DNA of 64,000 nt from Streptomyces capillispiralis (GTDB lineage Bacteria; Actinomycetota; Actinomycetes; Streptomycetales; Streptomycetaceae): the NCBI RefSeq assembly GCF_007829875.1, contig NZ_VIWV01000001.1, positions 1 to 64,000 of the forward strand, read 5' to 3'. The notes under the pieces were generated by a model. The model saw only the letters and a program-made list of their open reading frames with translations. It searched no databases and was not told where the DNA came from. How positions within the stretch are numbered: the first letter of the stretch is position 1; every line of letters starts with the position of its first letter. Shown here one piece after another: positions 7,481-16,517 of this stretch. The position numbers and the translations under genes are program-made.

Positions 7481-8757
7481 CGGTGTGCCGCCCTTTCTTC
7501 CTTGATTGTCCAGCCTGTGCCTTCCTTGGCCGTCCGGCCGCCCGTGCCTGCCTCGACCGTCCAGCCCGTGCCCTCCTCGACCGTCCGGCCTGTGCCTTCC
7601 TCGACTGTCCGGCCGCCCGTGCCCTCCTCGGCCGCCTGGCCTGCGCCTGCCTCGGCCGTCCAGCCCGTGCCTGCCTCGGCCGTCCGGCCCGTGCCTGCCT
7701 CGGCCGTCCAGCCTGCGCCTTCCATGGCCGTCCGGCCGCCCGTGCCCTCCTCGGCCGCCTGGCCTGCGCCTGCCTCGGCCGTCCAGCCCGTGCCTGCCTC
7801 GGCCGTCCGGCCCGTGCCTGCCTCGACCGTCCGGCCCGTGCCTTCCTCGGCCATCCGGCCGCCCGTGCCTTCCTCGGCCATCCGGCCATCCGTGCCTTCC
7901 TCGGCCGTCCGGCCATCCGTGCCTTCCTCGGCTGCCTGGACCGTGCCTTGCGGGGGGAGGGCGGCGGTCATGGACCGCAGGGTGTCGGCGACCGCGCGGG
8001 CGCCGGGTGCGCCCGGCTCGATGAGGGTGTAGTGGCCGGTGCCGGGCAGGACGACCGTCTGGAGGTCGCGGTGCACGGCCGCGTAGTCGCTGAACTGGGT
8101 GAGAGGGACCTCCTCGTCGGCGGCGCCGTGCAGCAGCACGGTGGGCACCCCGGTGGTGCCGGCGTTCCGCAGGAGGCTGAGGGGGTCGACCTCCGGCAGC
8201 CGTGCGGTGAAGTGCGGCTCCCCGCCCAGGAGTTGCAGCGCCGCGTCGTCGCTGAGACCGTCACGCCGGGTGGCGGTGAGATCGGTGATCGGCGCCAGAG
8301 CGAGCACACCGCCCGGAAGGGTACGGGTGTGCCAGCGCGAGCCGGGCGGCAGCAGCCCCCGCGCGGCACACCACAACGCCAGATGCCCGCCCGAGCAATG
8401 ACCCGCGAGCACGTAGGGCCGCCCCTGGGGCAGGGTATCCACAATGCGGGCGACATCATCGAACGTCTCCGGGTAACCGCCCGCACCACCGGAACGCCGG
8501 AAACCGGGAAGCAGCACATCAAAACCCTGCTGGGAAAGCCACGCCGCGAACGGGGTCAGGTGCATGCGGTCGTAACGCCAGTAGCCGCCGTGCAGCAGAA
8601 CCACCAGCGGAGCACCGGCAGTACCCGAAAACCAGGCATCATAGGACTGATGGGGATGCTCACCGTAACGGCCGTGCACCGGTGCCAGTACCGGCTTCAG
8701 ACCCAGGACACGCCGCTCCTCCTCAGCAGCGAAAACCGACACCACCCTAGACGTCAC
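7477..8757 (-). CDS. antO: AntO-type alpha/beta hydrolase with repeat tail
   Basis: 426 residues from the GTG at 8755-8757, overlapping the antN stop by 11 bases. Residues about 45-285 form an alpha/beta-hydrolase fold of the kynurenine-formamidase type: LLHGGYWR (HGGxW oxyanion motif), AGHCSGGHLALW (nucleophile elbow), VLLHGAADEEVPL (acid loop) and LPGTGHYTLIE (His). Oddly the nucleophile position of the usual GHSAGG is Cys (GHCSGG). In characterised antimycin pathways AntO is assigned the N-formylation of the aminosalicyl unit; by fold it could also remove formyl from N-formylkynurenine between AntN and AntP. The last 130 residues are an Ala/Glu/Gly/Thr repeat (AEEGTGGRT, AEAGTGRT) not expected in this family. 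Core function sure, exact reaction less so. Confidence 0.85.
   Translation of the reverse strand: MTSRVVSVFAAEEERRVLGLKPVLAPVHGRYGEHPHQSYDAWFSGTAGAPLVVLLHGGYWRYDRMHLTPFAAWLSQQGFDVLLPGFRRSGGAGGYPETFDDVARIVDTLPQGRPYVLAGHCSGGHLALWCAARGLLPPGSRWHTRTLPGGVLALAPITDLTATRRDGLSDDAALQLLGGEPHFTARLPEVDPLSLLRNAGTTGVPTVLLHGAADEEVPLTQFSDYAAVHRDLQTVVLPGTGHYTLIEPGAPGARAVADTLRSMTAALPPQGTVQAAEEGTDGRTAEEGTDGRMAEEGTGGRMAEEGTGRTVEAGTGRTAEAGTGWTAEAGAGQAAEEGTGGRTAMEGAGWTAEAGTGRTAEAGTGWTAEAGAGQAAEEGTGGRTVEEGTGRTVEEGTGWTVEAGTGGRTAKEGTGWTIKEERAAHR
7500..7935 (-). repeat. coding tandem repeat in antO 3' end
   Basis: Imperfect 27- and 30-bp units, about fifteen in all, encode the C-terminal tail of AntO (variants of EEGTGGRTA and EAGTGRTA). 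Because the units are multiples of 3, expansion keeps frame. A longer block near 7620-7730 is repeated almost exactly at about 7740-7830, suggesting recent duplication. Confidence 0.85.
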
Positions 8758-9595
8758 CGCGTACCTCCCACAGGTCAGGAAAGACCCGACGGGCCGCCCG
8801 TTCCTCCAGCCAGACCAACCCCGCCGAACCCGCACTACCCGCCCTGGCACCCATCGCACGACGGACCACCAGGACATGCTCGAACCGCCAACGCGTGACA
8901 AGCTCCGCGATATCGGTGAGCAGCTCACCCAACGCCAGATGCGGATGACACGACGGACCGGCGTAGACGTGCCGCCAGGCGGCCACGACCCCCAGGTCGC
9001 CGGTGTAGGGGGTGGTCACGTCCCGCTCGCGGACGTGCTGCGGGACGGGCAGGCCCTGACGGTGGAGGTAGGCCAGCACCTCGTCGTACAGGGACGGTTC
9101 ACGGTAGGTCTCCGCGAGCGCCTCGTACACGGCCGGGTCACCGCGGTGGGCGCGCAGCAGCCCCGCGGACTTGTCGCCGAGGAGGAATTCCATGTGCCGG
9201 TACATCGCCGACTGGAAGCCCGACGCCTGGCCGAACGCGGCCCGGAATCCGTTGAACCGGGCAGGAGTGAGCGCGGCGATGGGCGCCCAGGAGCCGCCCA
9301 GGGCCTTCAGCGCGCGGCGGCTGCGCTCCAGCGCGTCCATGGCCGCGGGCAGGTCGTCCTTGGCGAACGCCACCCGGGCCGTGCGCCATTCGTGCACGAT
9401 CAGGGTGAACCACAGTTCCATCACCTGGGTGGTGACGAGGAACCCCATCTCGTCCGGGGCCTCGGTGAGGGGATGCTGCAGCGAGTTCAGCACCGAGGCG
9501 TGCACATACGTGTCGTAGGGGCTGGCGCCCGCGAAGGGTTGGGTGAGGGCGTCGCCCGTCACCGGCTCATCGGGGGCGGACGTGCGGTCGTTCAT
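8747..9595 (-). CDS. antN: AntN, tryptophan 2,3-dioxygenase
   Basis: 282 residues from the ATG at 9593-9595, placed 5 bases after AGGAG. Heme dioxygenase of the TDO family: opens the indole ring of L-tryptophan to N-formylkynurenine. Recognisable stretches are PFAGASPYDTYVHASVLNSLQHPLTEAPDEMGFLVTTQVMELWFTLIVHEW, containing the substrate/heme helix pattern, and the C-terminal RWRFEHVLVVRRAMGARAGSAGS with the basic and Gly/Ser residues typical of TDO. Sits between antM (25-base gap) and antO (11-base overlap) in the antH-P operon, giving a dedicated supply of kynurenine for the starter unit. Confidence 0.93.
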   Translation of the reverse strand: MNDRTSAPDEPVTGDALTQPFAGASPYDTYVHASVLNSLQHPLTEAPDEMGFLVTTQVMELWFTLIVHEWRTARVAFAKDDLPAAMDALERSRRALKALGGSWAPIAALTPARFNGFRAAFGQASGFQSAMYRHMEFLLGDKSAGLLRAHRGDPAVYEALAETYREPSLYDEVLAYLHRQGLPVPQHVRERDVTTPYTGDLGVVAAWRHVYAGPSCHPHLALGELLTDIAELVTRWRFEHVLVVRRAMGARAGSAGSAGLVWLEERAARRVFPDLWEVRGDV

Positions 9596-9620
9596 CGCAT
9601 CTCCTAGGGGTGCGGAGGGG

Positions 9621-10397
9621 TCACACACCGAGGTGGGCGCCGCCGGAGGCGTCGATCCACTGGCCGGTCACCCAGCGGGCGTCGTCACTGGCCACGAAGG
9701 ACACGACGTCGGCGATGTCCACGGGGTCACCGAGCCGGCCGAAGGTGGAGGCCTCGCTGTAGCGGCGGCGGATTTCCGGGACGGCGAGGGTGGGGTTGAT
9801 CTCCGTCTCGGTGTAGCCGGGTGCGACGGCGTTGACGGTGATACCCCGCGGGCCCAGTTCCTGGGCCAGGGAGAGGGTGAGGTAGTCCAGGGCGGCCTTG
9901 GTCATGGTGTACGAGACGATCGCCGGGAAGGCGACACGGGTCGCGACGGAGGAGATGTTGACGATCCTGCCGCCGTCCCGCAGTCGGGGCAGGCCGCGCT
10001 GGATGATGAAGAACGGTGCCCTGGTGTTGATGGCGAAGACGCGGTCGTAGTCGGCCTCGGTGACGGCGGCGATCGGGCGGGGGACGGTGATCCCTGCGTT
10101 GTTGACGAGGATGTCCACGCCCGCAGGCGCGTCCTCGCGGGCCAGGGCCCGGTCGAAGGCCGCCCACAGGGTGTCGGCGTCCCCGTGCACACCGAGTTCG
10201 GCGTGCACGGGGAAGGCACGGCCGCCGTCGGCTTCGATCTCCTTCACGGTGCGTTCCGCGGCCGCCTGGTCATGGCCGTAGTGGACCGCTACCAGGGCCC
10301 CTTCCCGGGCGAGACGGCGGCTGATCGCTCTGCCGATACCTCGGCTGCCCCCGGTGACCAGAGCGGTCTTCCCCTCGTGCCGGGCGGTGACGGTCAT
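9621..10397 (-). CDS. antM: AntM, SDR ketoreductase
   Basis: 258-residue classical short-chain dehydrogenase: GGSRGIGRA cofactor loop, NNAG, catalytic Ser in NISSVAT, YTMTK (Tyr and Lys) and PGYTETE. ATG follows AAGGAG by 7 bases. By position between the oxygenase genes and antN it corresponds to AntM, the standalone reductase assigned to reduction of the C8 beta-keto group left by AntD, which has no KR domain. That produces the hydroxyl acylated by AntB. A 146-bp gap separates it from antL, the largest in this operon; I see no clear terminator there. Confidence 0.9.
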   Translation of the reverse strand: MTVTARHEGKTALVTGGSRGIGRAISRRLAREGALVAVHYGHDQAAAERTVKEIEADGGRAFPVHAELGVHGDADTLWAAFDRALAREDAPAGVDILVNNAGITVPRPIAAVTEADYDRVFAINTRAPFFIIQRGLPRLRDGGRIVNISSVATRVAFPAIVSYTMTKAALDYLTLSLAQELGPRGITVNAVAPGYTETEINPTLAVPEIRRRYSEASTFGRLGDPVDIADVVSFVASDDARWVTGQWIDASGGAHLGV

Positions 10398-10543
10398 CGT
10401 GGATCTCCTTCACTCAAAAAAGGGAGGCGGGACAGGAGGGAAGCGGGCGGTGCGGGACCGTAGGGACGGGCCTCGTCCGGTGGCCCGGTGTGACGGCGGA
10501 GCAGGCGGACAGCACGGTCGGCGGAATAGACGTGGTCGGCGGG

Positions 10544-11692
10544 TCAGGCATCGAAGTCGACAACGACCTCCGCCGTACGCGGGCGTGCCCGGCAGACCAG
10601 CGTGAAACCGGCCGCCCGCTCCCCCTCGTCCAGGGCGAACTGACGGTCCGCCGTCACCTGCCCGGACACCACCCTCGCCCGGCAGCTGCCGCACACACCC
10701 TCACGGCAGGCATACGGCACATCCGGGTCCGCGCGCAGCAGCGCGTCGAGGAGAGAGGGGTCCTGCGGCAGGACGGCGGCGGTCCGGCGGCGCCCGTCGA
10801 GCACAGCGGTGACCCGGGCCTGTCCCACCTGCGATACCGGTCCCGCAGGCTCCGGAGACCGGACCGGTCCGGCGCCGGCGGTGAACAGCTCCCACCGCAC
10901 GAGCGACGGGTCGGCACCCGACTCCGCCAGGACCCGCCGCGCGGTGCCGACCAGACCGGGCGGCCCGCACAGGGCGAACGCGGTGTCCGGGCCGGGACGG
11001 GCGTCCACAGCCGCCAGCAGGCGCCGCAGCCCGCCCGCGTCCAGCCGCTGCCCCAGCACCCCGCCCCCGCTCCCCCGCTCCTGGCCCGTCAGCACATACA
11101 GGACGGTGAAACGGTCCACGAACTCGTCCTTCAACTCGCCCAGTTCATCCGCCAGCACCGCATCGGCAGACGTACGCACCGAGTGGACGAGACTGACACG
11201 GCAGGCCGGATCCCGGCGCAGCACACGAGCAGCCATCGGAGCCAGAGGAGTGATACCGGTACCGCCCGCGAGAAGGACATGGTGACCACCGGGCAGCTCC
11301 GGCAGGGCGAAATCACCGGTGGGCGGGGACAGTTCCAGCCGGTCACCCGCGGCGAGCCGGGTGACCGCAAAGTCACCGAACCCGCCAGGACCCAGCCGCT
11401 TGATCACCAGACGGAGCATCCCGGGAGCGTGCGGCGGCGGACACACCGAGTAGCTGCGCCGCAGCTCGGCACCGGCCTCGCGGTACCGGACCGTCACGTG
11501 CCGGCCAGGATGGTGGGTGAAGACGTCACGCAGCGCGGCAGGCACGTCCAGGGTGACGGCCACCGTGCCGGCGCCCAGCTGACGGACCTCGGTGACCTCC
11601 AGCGGGTACCAGCCGGTACGGCGGGGCGGGCCGGCCGGTACCCCGCCGAAGGCGGCGGACGGGGCGGTGACGGTGTTCACGGAGTACCTCAC
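10544..11692 (-). CDS. antL: AntL, PaaE-like oxygenase reductase
   Basis: 382-residue electron-transfer subunit of a PaaABCDE-like di-iron oxygenase. N-terminal FAD domain (RRSYSVCPPPH; GDRLELSPPTGDF), NAD(P)H domain (HVLLAGGTGITPLAPMAARVL; ALCGPPGLV), and a C-terminal plant-type [2Fe-2S] ferredoxin with Cys ligands in PYACREGVCGSCRARV and FTLVCRARP. Passes electrons from NAD(P)H to the AntHJ core. The GTG start overlaps the antK stop (GTGA). Same domain order and length as PaaE. Confidence 0.93.
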   Translation of the reverse strand: MRYSVNTVTAPSAAFGGVPAGPPRRTGWYPLEVTEVRQLGAGTVAVTLDVPAALRDVFTHHPGRHVTVRYREAGAELRRSYSVCPPPHAPGMLRLVIKRLGPGGFGDFAVTRLAAGDRLELSPPTGDFALPELPGGHHVLLAGGTGITPLAPMAARVLRRDPACRVSLVHSVRTSADAVLADELGELKDEFVDRFTVLYVLTGQERGSGGGVLGQRLDAGGLRRLLAAVDARPGPDTAFALCGPPGLVGTARRVLAESGADPSLVRWELFTAGAGPVRSPEPAGPVSQVGQARVTAVLDGRRRTAAVLPQDPSLLDALLRADPDVPYACREGVCGSCRARVVSGQVTADRQFALDEGERAAGFTLVCRARPRTAEVVVDFDA

Positions 11693-12204
11693 AGCGCGGT
11701 CAGGTAAGGGAAGGGCTCACGGCACCCCGCACACCACAGCACCGACTGGCAGCGGGACGGCCCGAACGGAGCGTGCGGCCGGGTCGCCCGAGAGCCGCAG
11801 CGCGGGCAGGGCACCGCGCCCAGCTCGACGGGAACCGGGCCGGTGGGGGCCGGGGACACGGGCGGGGCGATGCCGTGCGCGGCAAGTCTGCGGCGCCCCT
11901 CGGGAGTGATACGGTCCGTCGTCCACGGCGGTGACAGGACCTGCCGGACCCGGCCCTCGGGATGCCCACAGGCCCTCAGGACATCCCGCACCGCGGCAGT
12001 GATCTCACCCAGGGCGGGACACCCCAGGTAGGTAGGCATGATCTCCACCTCCAGCACACCGTCCACGCCCGGAGCGACGGAGCCCACCACACCAAGATCG
12101 CCCAGACTGATCACCGGCAGTTCCGGATCCGGGAGAGCCGCCACCCGCTCACGCACCTCCCCGGCAGACCGGCGGACCGTGGCCGGCGCGGGCCCGCTCA
12201 CCAC
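11689..12204 (-). CDS. antK: AntK, PaaD-like oxygenase subunit
   Basis: 171 residues. N-terminal MIP18/DUF59-type domain (VAALPDPELPVISLGDLGVV, IMPTYLGCPALGEI) and a C-terminal zinc-ribbon-like four-Cys module (VPCPRCGSRATR, WCAGCREPF), the layout of PaaD (PaaJ). PaaD proteins are thought to help assemble or maintain the metal centres of the oxygenase. Overlaps antJ by 7 bases and antL by 4. Confidence 0.92.
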   Translation of the reverse strand: MVSGPAPATVRRSAGEVRERVAALPDPELPVISLGDLGVVGSVAPGVDGVLEVEIMPTYLGCPALGEITAAVRDVLRACGHPEGRVRQVLSPPWTTDRITPEGRRRLAAHGIAPPVSPAPTGPVPVELGAVPCPRCGSRATRPHAPFGPSRCQSVLWCAGCREPFPYLTAL

Positions 12205-13019
12205 GTCCCCCCGGGAAACTCCCGCCGCACCGACTGCAGTTCAGCGATCAGCGGGCCGAACTCCTCCGAATGCAGGCCCGAACGGCCACCCGACGCCGAC
12301 CAAGCGGGGGCAGGCACGGCGAGACCCGCCTCCGTGACAACGCCGCTCACCCCGCCGAGCCACGTCTCCCGCAGCACGGCCGGCGACAACACCACATCCC
12401 GCACGGCCAGGCGGGCCAGTACCTCGTCCTCCTCGAAGAGTTCAGCGGCGTACGGCCACACACGGTCCAGGCCCTGCTGCATGCGGCGGGCACTCTCCCC
12501 GGTGCCCCGCCCCAGCGTCACCGTCCAGCGGTCCGCGTGCATCCGGTGGAACGCCACCTCCTTGGCCGCACGCGCCCCGAACGCGGCAAGACCGGGATCC
12601 GCGCAGCGCGCGAGGCTCTCGTAGTACAGGACGGCGTAATGGGTGTAGACGAGTTGCCGGGCCACGGTCACCGCGAAGTCCCCGTTGGGCAGCTCGGCCA
12701 GCAGCGTGTTGGTGAACTCCCGTGCCGAGCGCGTGTAGGCGAAGTCGTCCTCGCAGCGGCCGGATCCGTCGAGCTGCCCGGCACGGGTGTACAGGACACG
12801 GGCGTGACCGATCAGATCGAGGGCGATGTTGGACAGGGCCAGGTCCTCGTCGATCGTCGGCGCGCGAGTGATCCACTGGCACAGACGCTGACCCAGGACG
12901 AGCGCGTCATCACCGAGACGCACCATCAGCCGGGCCAGAGCGGCGGTGCCGGACGGCAGCCCATGCGGCAGGGAGTCCGGCGACACCACCGCCGCCTCAC
13001 TCGTCGTGCTCACCCTCAC
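12198..13019 (-). CDS. antJ: AntJ, PaaC-like oxygenase subunit
   Basis: Up to 273 residues; ferritin-like structural subunit of the PaaAC core. Recognised by LGDDALVLGQRLCQWITRAPTIDEDLALSNIALDLIGHARVLY and KEVAFHRMHADRWTVTLGRGTGES, typical of PaaC. The annotated start overlaps antI by 23 bases; the second GTG at 13013 has a better-spaced GAGGAGG and may be the true start. In this pathway the complex is thought to act on anthranilyl-AntG rather than phenylacetyl-CoA, giving the 3-aminosalicyl unit. Confidence 0.92.
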   Translation of the reverse strand: MRVSTTSEAAVVSPDSLPHGLPSGTAALARLMVRLGDDALVLGQRLCQWITRAPTIDEDLALSNIALDLIGHARVLYTRAGQLDGSGRCEDDFAYTRSAREFTNTLLAELPNGDFAVTVARQLVYTHYAVLYYESLARCADPGLAAFGARAAKEVAFHRMHADRWTVTLGRGTGESARRMQQGLDRVWPYAAELFEEDEVLARLAVRDVVLSPAVLRETWLGGVSGVVTEAGLAVPAPAWSASGGRSGLHSEEFGPLIAELQSVRREFPGGTW

Positions 13020-13308
13020 GGCCCTCCTCGGTCAGCGGCGCGTACTGCTCGGGGTAGCGGTACGGCTTGTGGCGGGCACCCGCGAAGTACGGGTCGCGTT
13101 CGTCCGGGGAGGCCGTGTGCACGGCGTCGGAACGCACCACCCACAGCGACAACACCTCACCCCGGCGCAGATACAGATCCCGCGCGGTAGCCAGAGCCGC
13201 GTCCGGGCCGGCCGCGCGCACCGACCCCACATGCTGGTGGGCCAGACCCCGTCGGGAGCGCAGGAACACCTCCCACGACGCCGGCGCACCCTCCCGCACA
13301 CCGCTCAC
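12997..13308 (-). CDS. antI: AntI, PaaB-like oxygenase subunit
   Basis: 103 residues, the small bridging subunit of PaaABC-type oxygenases. Typical pattern: [53 protein letters not shown], then [18 protein letters not shown]. Starts 4 bases inside the antH 3' end. Confidence 0.92.
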   Translation of the reverse strand: MSGVREGAPASWEVFLRSRRGLAHQHVGSVRAAGPDAALATARDLYLRRGEVLSLWVVRSDAVHTASPDERDPYFAGARHKPYRYPEQYAPLTEEGREGEHDE

Positions 13309-14312
13309 CCGTCCTCACCTCCCGCCGCCGTACCGGCCGCGTACGCGGCGGCGGCCTCTCGCACCCAGGCACCGTCCTCGTGCGCCGCCCTGCGGTGCGC
13401 GATCCGCTCCCGCGCCCAGTGGGTGTCCTCGCCCAGCGCCTCGCGGTAGGTGTCCCAGGTGACGGGCGTGAACTCGTAATGGCCGCGTTCCTCGTTCCAC
13501 CGGATCGCCGGGTCGGGCAGGGTCAAGCCCAGGCGCTCGGCCTGCGGGACGCAACTGTCGACGAACCGCTGGCGCAGTTCGTCGTTGGTGTGACGCTTGA
13601 TGCCCCAGGCGATCGCACGACGGGAAACCGCAGCACCCAGCGCGGCGGTCCGCGTGTCCGCGCCGCCCGCCTCGGTGTCGGGCGGCCCGAACATCAGCGC
13701 CACCGCCGGCAGCCACCAGCGGTTCACCGCGTCCTGCGCCATCTCCTTCTGCCGCGGTGTCCCCTCGCACAGGGCGCGCATCAGGTCGTAGCCCTGCCGC
13801 ACGTGGAAGGCCTCCTCCTGGCAGACACGGCGCATCGCCCGGGCGTACGGCCCGTAGGAGGTCCGGCACAGGGGTGCCTGGTTGATGACGGCGGCGCCGT
13901 CCGTCAGCCAGGCGATGGCTCCGGTGTCCGCCCAGGTCAGCGCGGGGTGGTTGAAGGTGGCCGAGGCGCGCTGCCGGCCGTGGTGCAGGGCGTCCAGCAG
14001 CTCGGCGCGGTCCACACCGAGCGTCTCGGCGGCGGAGTACAGGTACAGGCCGTGCCCGGCCTCGTCCTGTACCTTGGCCAGCAGGACCGACTTGCGGTGC
14101 AGAGACGGGGCACGGGTGAGCCAGACACCCTCCGGCTGCATACCGATGATCTCGGAGTGGGCGTGCTGCGCGATCTGACGCACCAGCATGCGACGGTAGC
14201 CATCAGGCATCCAGTCCCGCGGCTCGACCGCTTCACCGCCGGCAATGATCGCGTCGAAATGCGCGAGCAGTTCGCTCTCCGCAGGTGCGGGGGCGGTGGT
14301 CGGCGCGGTCAC
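13305..14312 (-). CDS. antH: AntH, PaaA-like di-iron oxygenase catalytic subunit
   Basis: 335 residues from the GTG at 14310-14312; upstream codons in the same frame look non-coding. Catalytic subunit of the PaaABCDE-like oxygenase, with two ExxH iron motifs visible in [20 protein letters not shown] and [16 protein letters not shown]. Length matches PaaA. First gene of the antH-P operon, divergent from antGF. In the known pathway the complex oxygenates carrier-bound anthranilate and leads to 3-aminosalicylate, an unusual substrate for this family. Confidence 0.94.
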   Translation of the reverse strand: MTAPTTAPAPAESELLAHFDAIIAGGEAVEPRDWMPDGYRRMLVRQIAQHAHSEIIGMQPEGVWLTRAPSLHRKSVLLAKVQDEAGHGLYLYSAAETLGVDRAELLDALHHGRQRASATFNHPALTWADTGAIAWLTDGAAVINQAPLCRTSYGPYARAMRRVCQEEAFHVRQGYDLMRALCEGTPRQKEMAQDAVNRWWLPAVALMFGPPDTEAGGADTRTAALGAAVSRRAIAWGIKRHTNDELRQRFVDSCVPQAERLGLTLPDPAIRWNEERGHYEFTPVTWDTYREALGEDTHWARERIAHRRAAHEDGAWVREAAAAYAAGTAAGGEDG

Positions 14313-14637
14313 CGGGCACCGTCCCCGCGTCCGGGGTCCGGTGTGGCGGTGCGGCACTTCGGGCACCGTCCGGGGGCCCGGACCCGTACCGGCTGCCTGG
14401 GCACGCGCATCACTCCTTCGGCTCGGGACCGCCCGTGCGGGGCCGGGCGGAGCGGGTGGCTTCATTGCGGTAAGAGGGCGCGTGCGGGGGTCGGCTATCC
14501 CCGCCGCTCGGGGTTGGGGCGCGTGACAAAGCTCACGGGCCGGCCCGGGGAGTGAGAACGGTCCGTGTCCGCCTCTCCAGGGGGTGACAGTCGTACACCG
14601 CGCGGCGGCCGGCACGCCGAGGCGAAAGGGGAACACC
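14313..14637. promoter_or_regulatory. antH/antG divergent promoter region
   Basis: 325 bp with no gene. It must contain the start signals for the two operons that the literature on antimycin (Seipke and co-workers) reports to be driven by sigma-AntA. An inverted repeat, CTCAC at 14532-14536 and GTGAG at 14552-14556 around a GC-rich centre, puts the same GTGAG sequence on each strand facing its own operon. A second, overlapping GTGAC/CTCAC pair is at 14523-14536. Whether these are the sigma-AntA elements is inference. Confidence 0.45.
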
Positions 14638-14886
14638 ATGAGCACCATCAGGGAGTTGCTGGTCGAACTCACCGGAACGGCCGAGTACGCCGACCAGGTC
14701 GGCGACGACGTCGACCTGGCCGCCAGCGGCATCGACTCCGGGGACCTGGTGCGTCTGGTCCTCCTGGTCGAGCAGCGGCTCGGCGTGGAGATCACCGCCC
14801 AGGACATGGAGGAGCTGCGCACGATCGGCGACTACGAGCGCTTCGTGGCCGAGCGGGCGGCCGCCGGTGCGAGCGGCGGTGCGTGA
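14638..14886 (+). CDS. antG: AntG, discrete acyl carrier protein
   Basis: 82-residue carrier protein. ATG 14638 follows AAGGGGA. The phosphopantetheine attachment Ser is in [11 protein letters not shown], with Gly where most carriers have Leu or Met. Carries anthranilate loaded by AntF while AntH-L modify it, then hands the starter to AntC. Its stop overlaps the antF start (TGATG). No phosphopantetheinyl transferase gene is found in the cluster, so AntG must be modified by an enzyme encoded elsewhere. Confidence 0.92.
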   Translation: MSTIRELLVELTGTAEYADQVGDDVDLAASGIDSGDLVRLVLLVEQRLGVEITAQDMEELRTIGDYERFVAERAAAGASGGA

Positions 14887-16370
14887 TGTGGCTGACGCAA
14901 CTGCTGGAGCGCAACCGCCAGTGCCGGCCCGGCCGGACCGCGCTGGTGGACGAGGAGCGCAGCGTCACCTGGGCCGAGTTCCACGATCGCACCCTGGAAC
15001 TGGCGCGGGGATTGGCCGAGTTGGGCATCGAGCGGGGTGACCGGGTCGCGGTGCTCTCCAAGGACCGGATCGAGGTCCTGGAGAGCTACTTCGCGCTGGC
15101 CCGGCTCGGCGCCCTGTTCGTGCCGCTGAACCACAGCCTGGCCGAGCCCGAGGTCGCCGGGATCGTCGAGCGGGTCGGGGCGGTGGCCGTCCTCGGTGAG
15201 TCCGAGCTGCTGGACCGGCACCCCGAGCTGCCGGCGTCGGTGCGGATCCGGCTGGCCCTCGACAAGCCCGCCTTCGCGGCGCTGGGCGCGCTGGCCGCCG
15301 AGCGGGACCTGCCGGACGTCGCCGACACCGACCCGATCGCCGTGCTGCACACCTCGGCGACCACCGGGCAGGCCAAGGGCGTCACCGTCGACAGCGCGTC
15401 GTTCCGGGCCATCGCCCTGGGCTGGCTGGTGATGGCCCGCCCCACCGACGACATCGTCATGGTCAACTGCTGTCCGCTGTACCACGGCAGCATGGTCGTG
15501 TCGCTGACCTACCTGGCGGCCGGTGCGACGGTCGTGCTGATGCCCGGTTTCACCCCGCAGCGGGCGCTGTCGGCGGTGGAGCGGCACCGCGCCACGCACA
15601 TGTGGCTGGTGCCGCAGATGCTGCGTTTCATGCTCCAGGCCCGGGCGTCCCACCGCACCGACCTGTCCTCACTCCGGGAGATCCTGTACGGGGCGGCCCC
15701 GATGCCGCTCGACGTCTACGCCGACGCGGTCGAGCGGCTCGGCTGCGGCTTCCGGCAGGTGTACGGCATGACCGAGGTGGGCGGCCCGTTCGTCACGCTC
15801 GGCCCCGACGAGCACCCCGCCCCCGGGGACGTCACCGCCCGCATCCCGTGCGGGCGGGTCGTGCCGGGCATGTCCGCCCGCGCGGTGGACGAGGGCGGCC
15901 GGGAGCTGCCGCGCGGTGAGATCGGCGAGATCGTGGTGCGCGGGCCGGGCGTCATGCAGGGCTACTGGAACGACCCCGAGGCCACCCGGGAGATCACCCT
16001 CGACGGCTGGATCAGGACGGGCGACCTCGGCTTCATGGACGAGGAGGGCCGCATCAGCCTGGTGGACCGCACGAAGGACGTCATTATCCGCGCGGGCCAG
16101 AACGTCTACCCCTCGGAGATCGAGCGCGCCCTGATGACCCACCCGGCGGTCCGGGACGCGGCGGTCGTCGGGATGCCCGACGAGGACTACGGCGAGGTGC
16201 CGCTGGCGTACGTGGCCCTGGAGCCGGGTGCGGAAGCGGGCGCGGTGGCGCTGCTCGCGCATGTCGCGGGGCTGCTCGCGCCGTACAAGCGTCCGCGGCG
16301 GGTGGAGTTCATCGAGCAGGTGCCCCGCAACCCCGCCGGGAAGATCATCAAGAAGGTGCTGCGGGTGTGA
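14886..16370 (+). CDS. antF: AntF, aryl-acid adenylating ligase
   Basis: 494-residue member of the ANL (acyl-CoA ligase) family. It adenylates anthranilate and loads it on AntG. Motifs in order: LHTSATTGQAKGV (phosphate loop, unusual Ala for Gly in SGTTG), YGMTEVGG, RTGDLGF, DRTKDVIIRAGQNVYPSEIE and PRNPAGKIIKK with the catalytic Lys. Start overlaps the antG stop. The operon ends here and a strong hairpin follows at 16518-16556. Confidence 0.92.
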   Translation: MWLTQLLERNRQCRPGRTALVDEERSVTWAEFHDRTLELARGLAELGIERGDRVAVLSKDRIEVLESYFALARLGALFVPLNHSLAEPEVAGIVERVGAVAVLGESELLDRHPELPASVRIRLALDKPAFAALGALAAERDLPDVADTDPIAVLHTSATTGQAKGVTVDSASFRAIALGWLVMARPTDDIVMVNCCPLYHGSMVVSLTYLAAGATVVLMPGFTPQRALSAVERHRATHMWLVPQMLRFMLQARASHRTDLSSLREILYGAAPMPLDVYADAVERLGCGFRQVYGMTEVGGPFVTLGPDEHPAPGDVTARIPCGRVVPGMSARAVDEGGRELPRGEIGEIVVRGPGVMQGYWNDPEATREITLDGWIRTGDLGFMDEEGRISLVDRTKDVIIRAGQNVYPSEIERALMTHPAVRDAAVVGMPDEDYGEVPLAYVALEPGAEAGAVALLAHVAGLLAPYKRPRRVEFIEQVPRNPAGKIIKKVLRV

Positions 16371-16517
16371 GGCGTGCGACGGCCGGCGGTGGACGGTGGG
16401 CGGGGACGTGTCCCCGTTGCGTCCGCCGCCGGCCGTTGCCATTGCCGTATCCCGGTGCCCCGCCTTGCCGGGCAGTGGCCCGTCGTCGGTTGGTCCGGTG
16501 CGGGCGGCTGGACAGGC

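Noticed and set aside
7500-7935. Possible CRISPR array
   Set aside because: The repeats are contiguous without spacers and encode protein in frame, so they are coding tandem repeats.
6314-8898. Plus-strand open frames of 572 and 471 codons across antP and antO
   Set aside because: They depend on the repeat block of antO, which lacks stops in every frame; the antP and antO motifs are on the minus strand.
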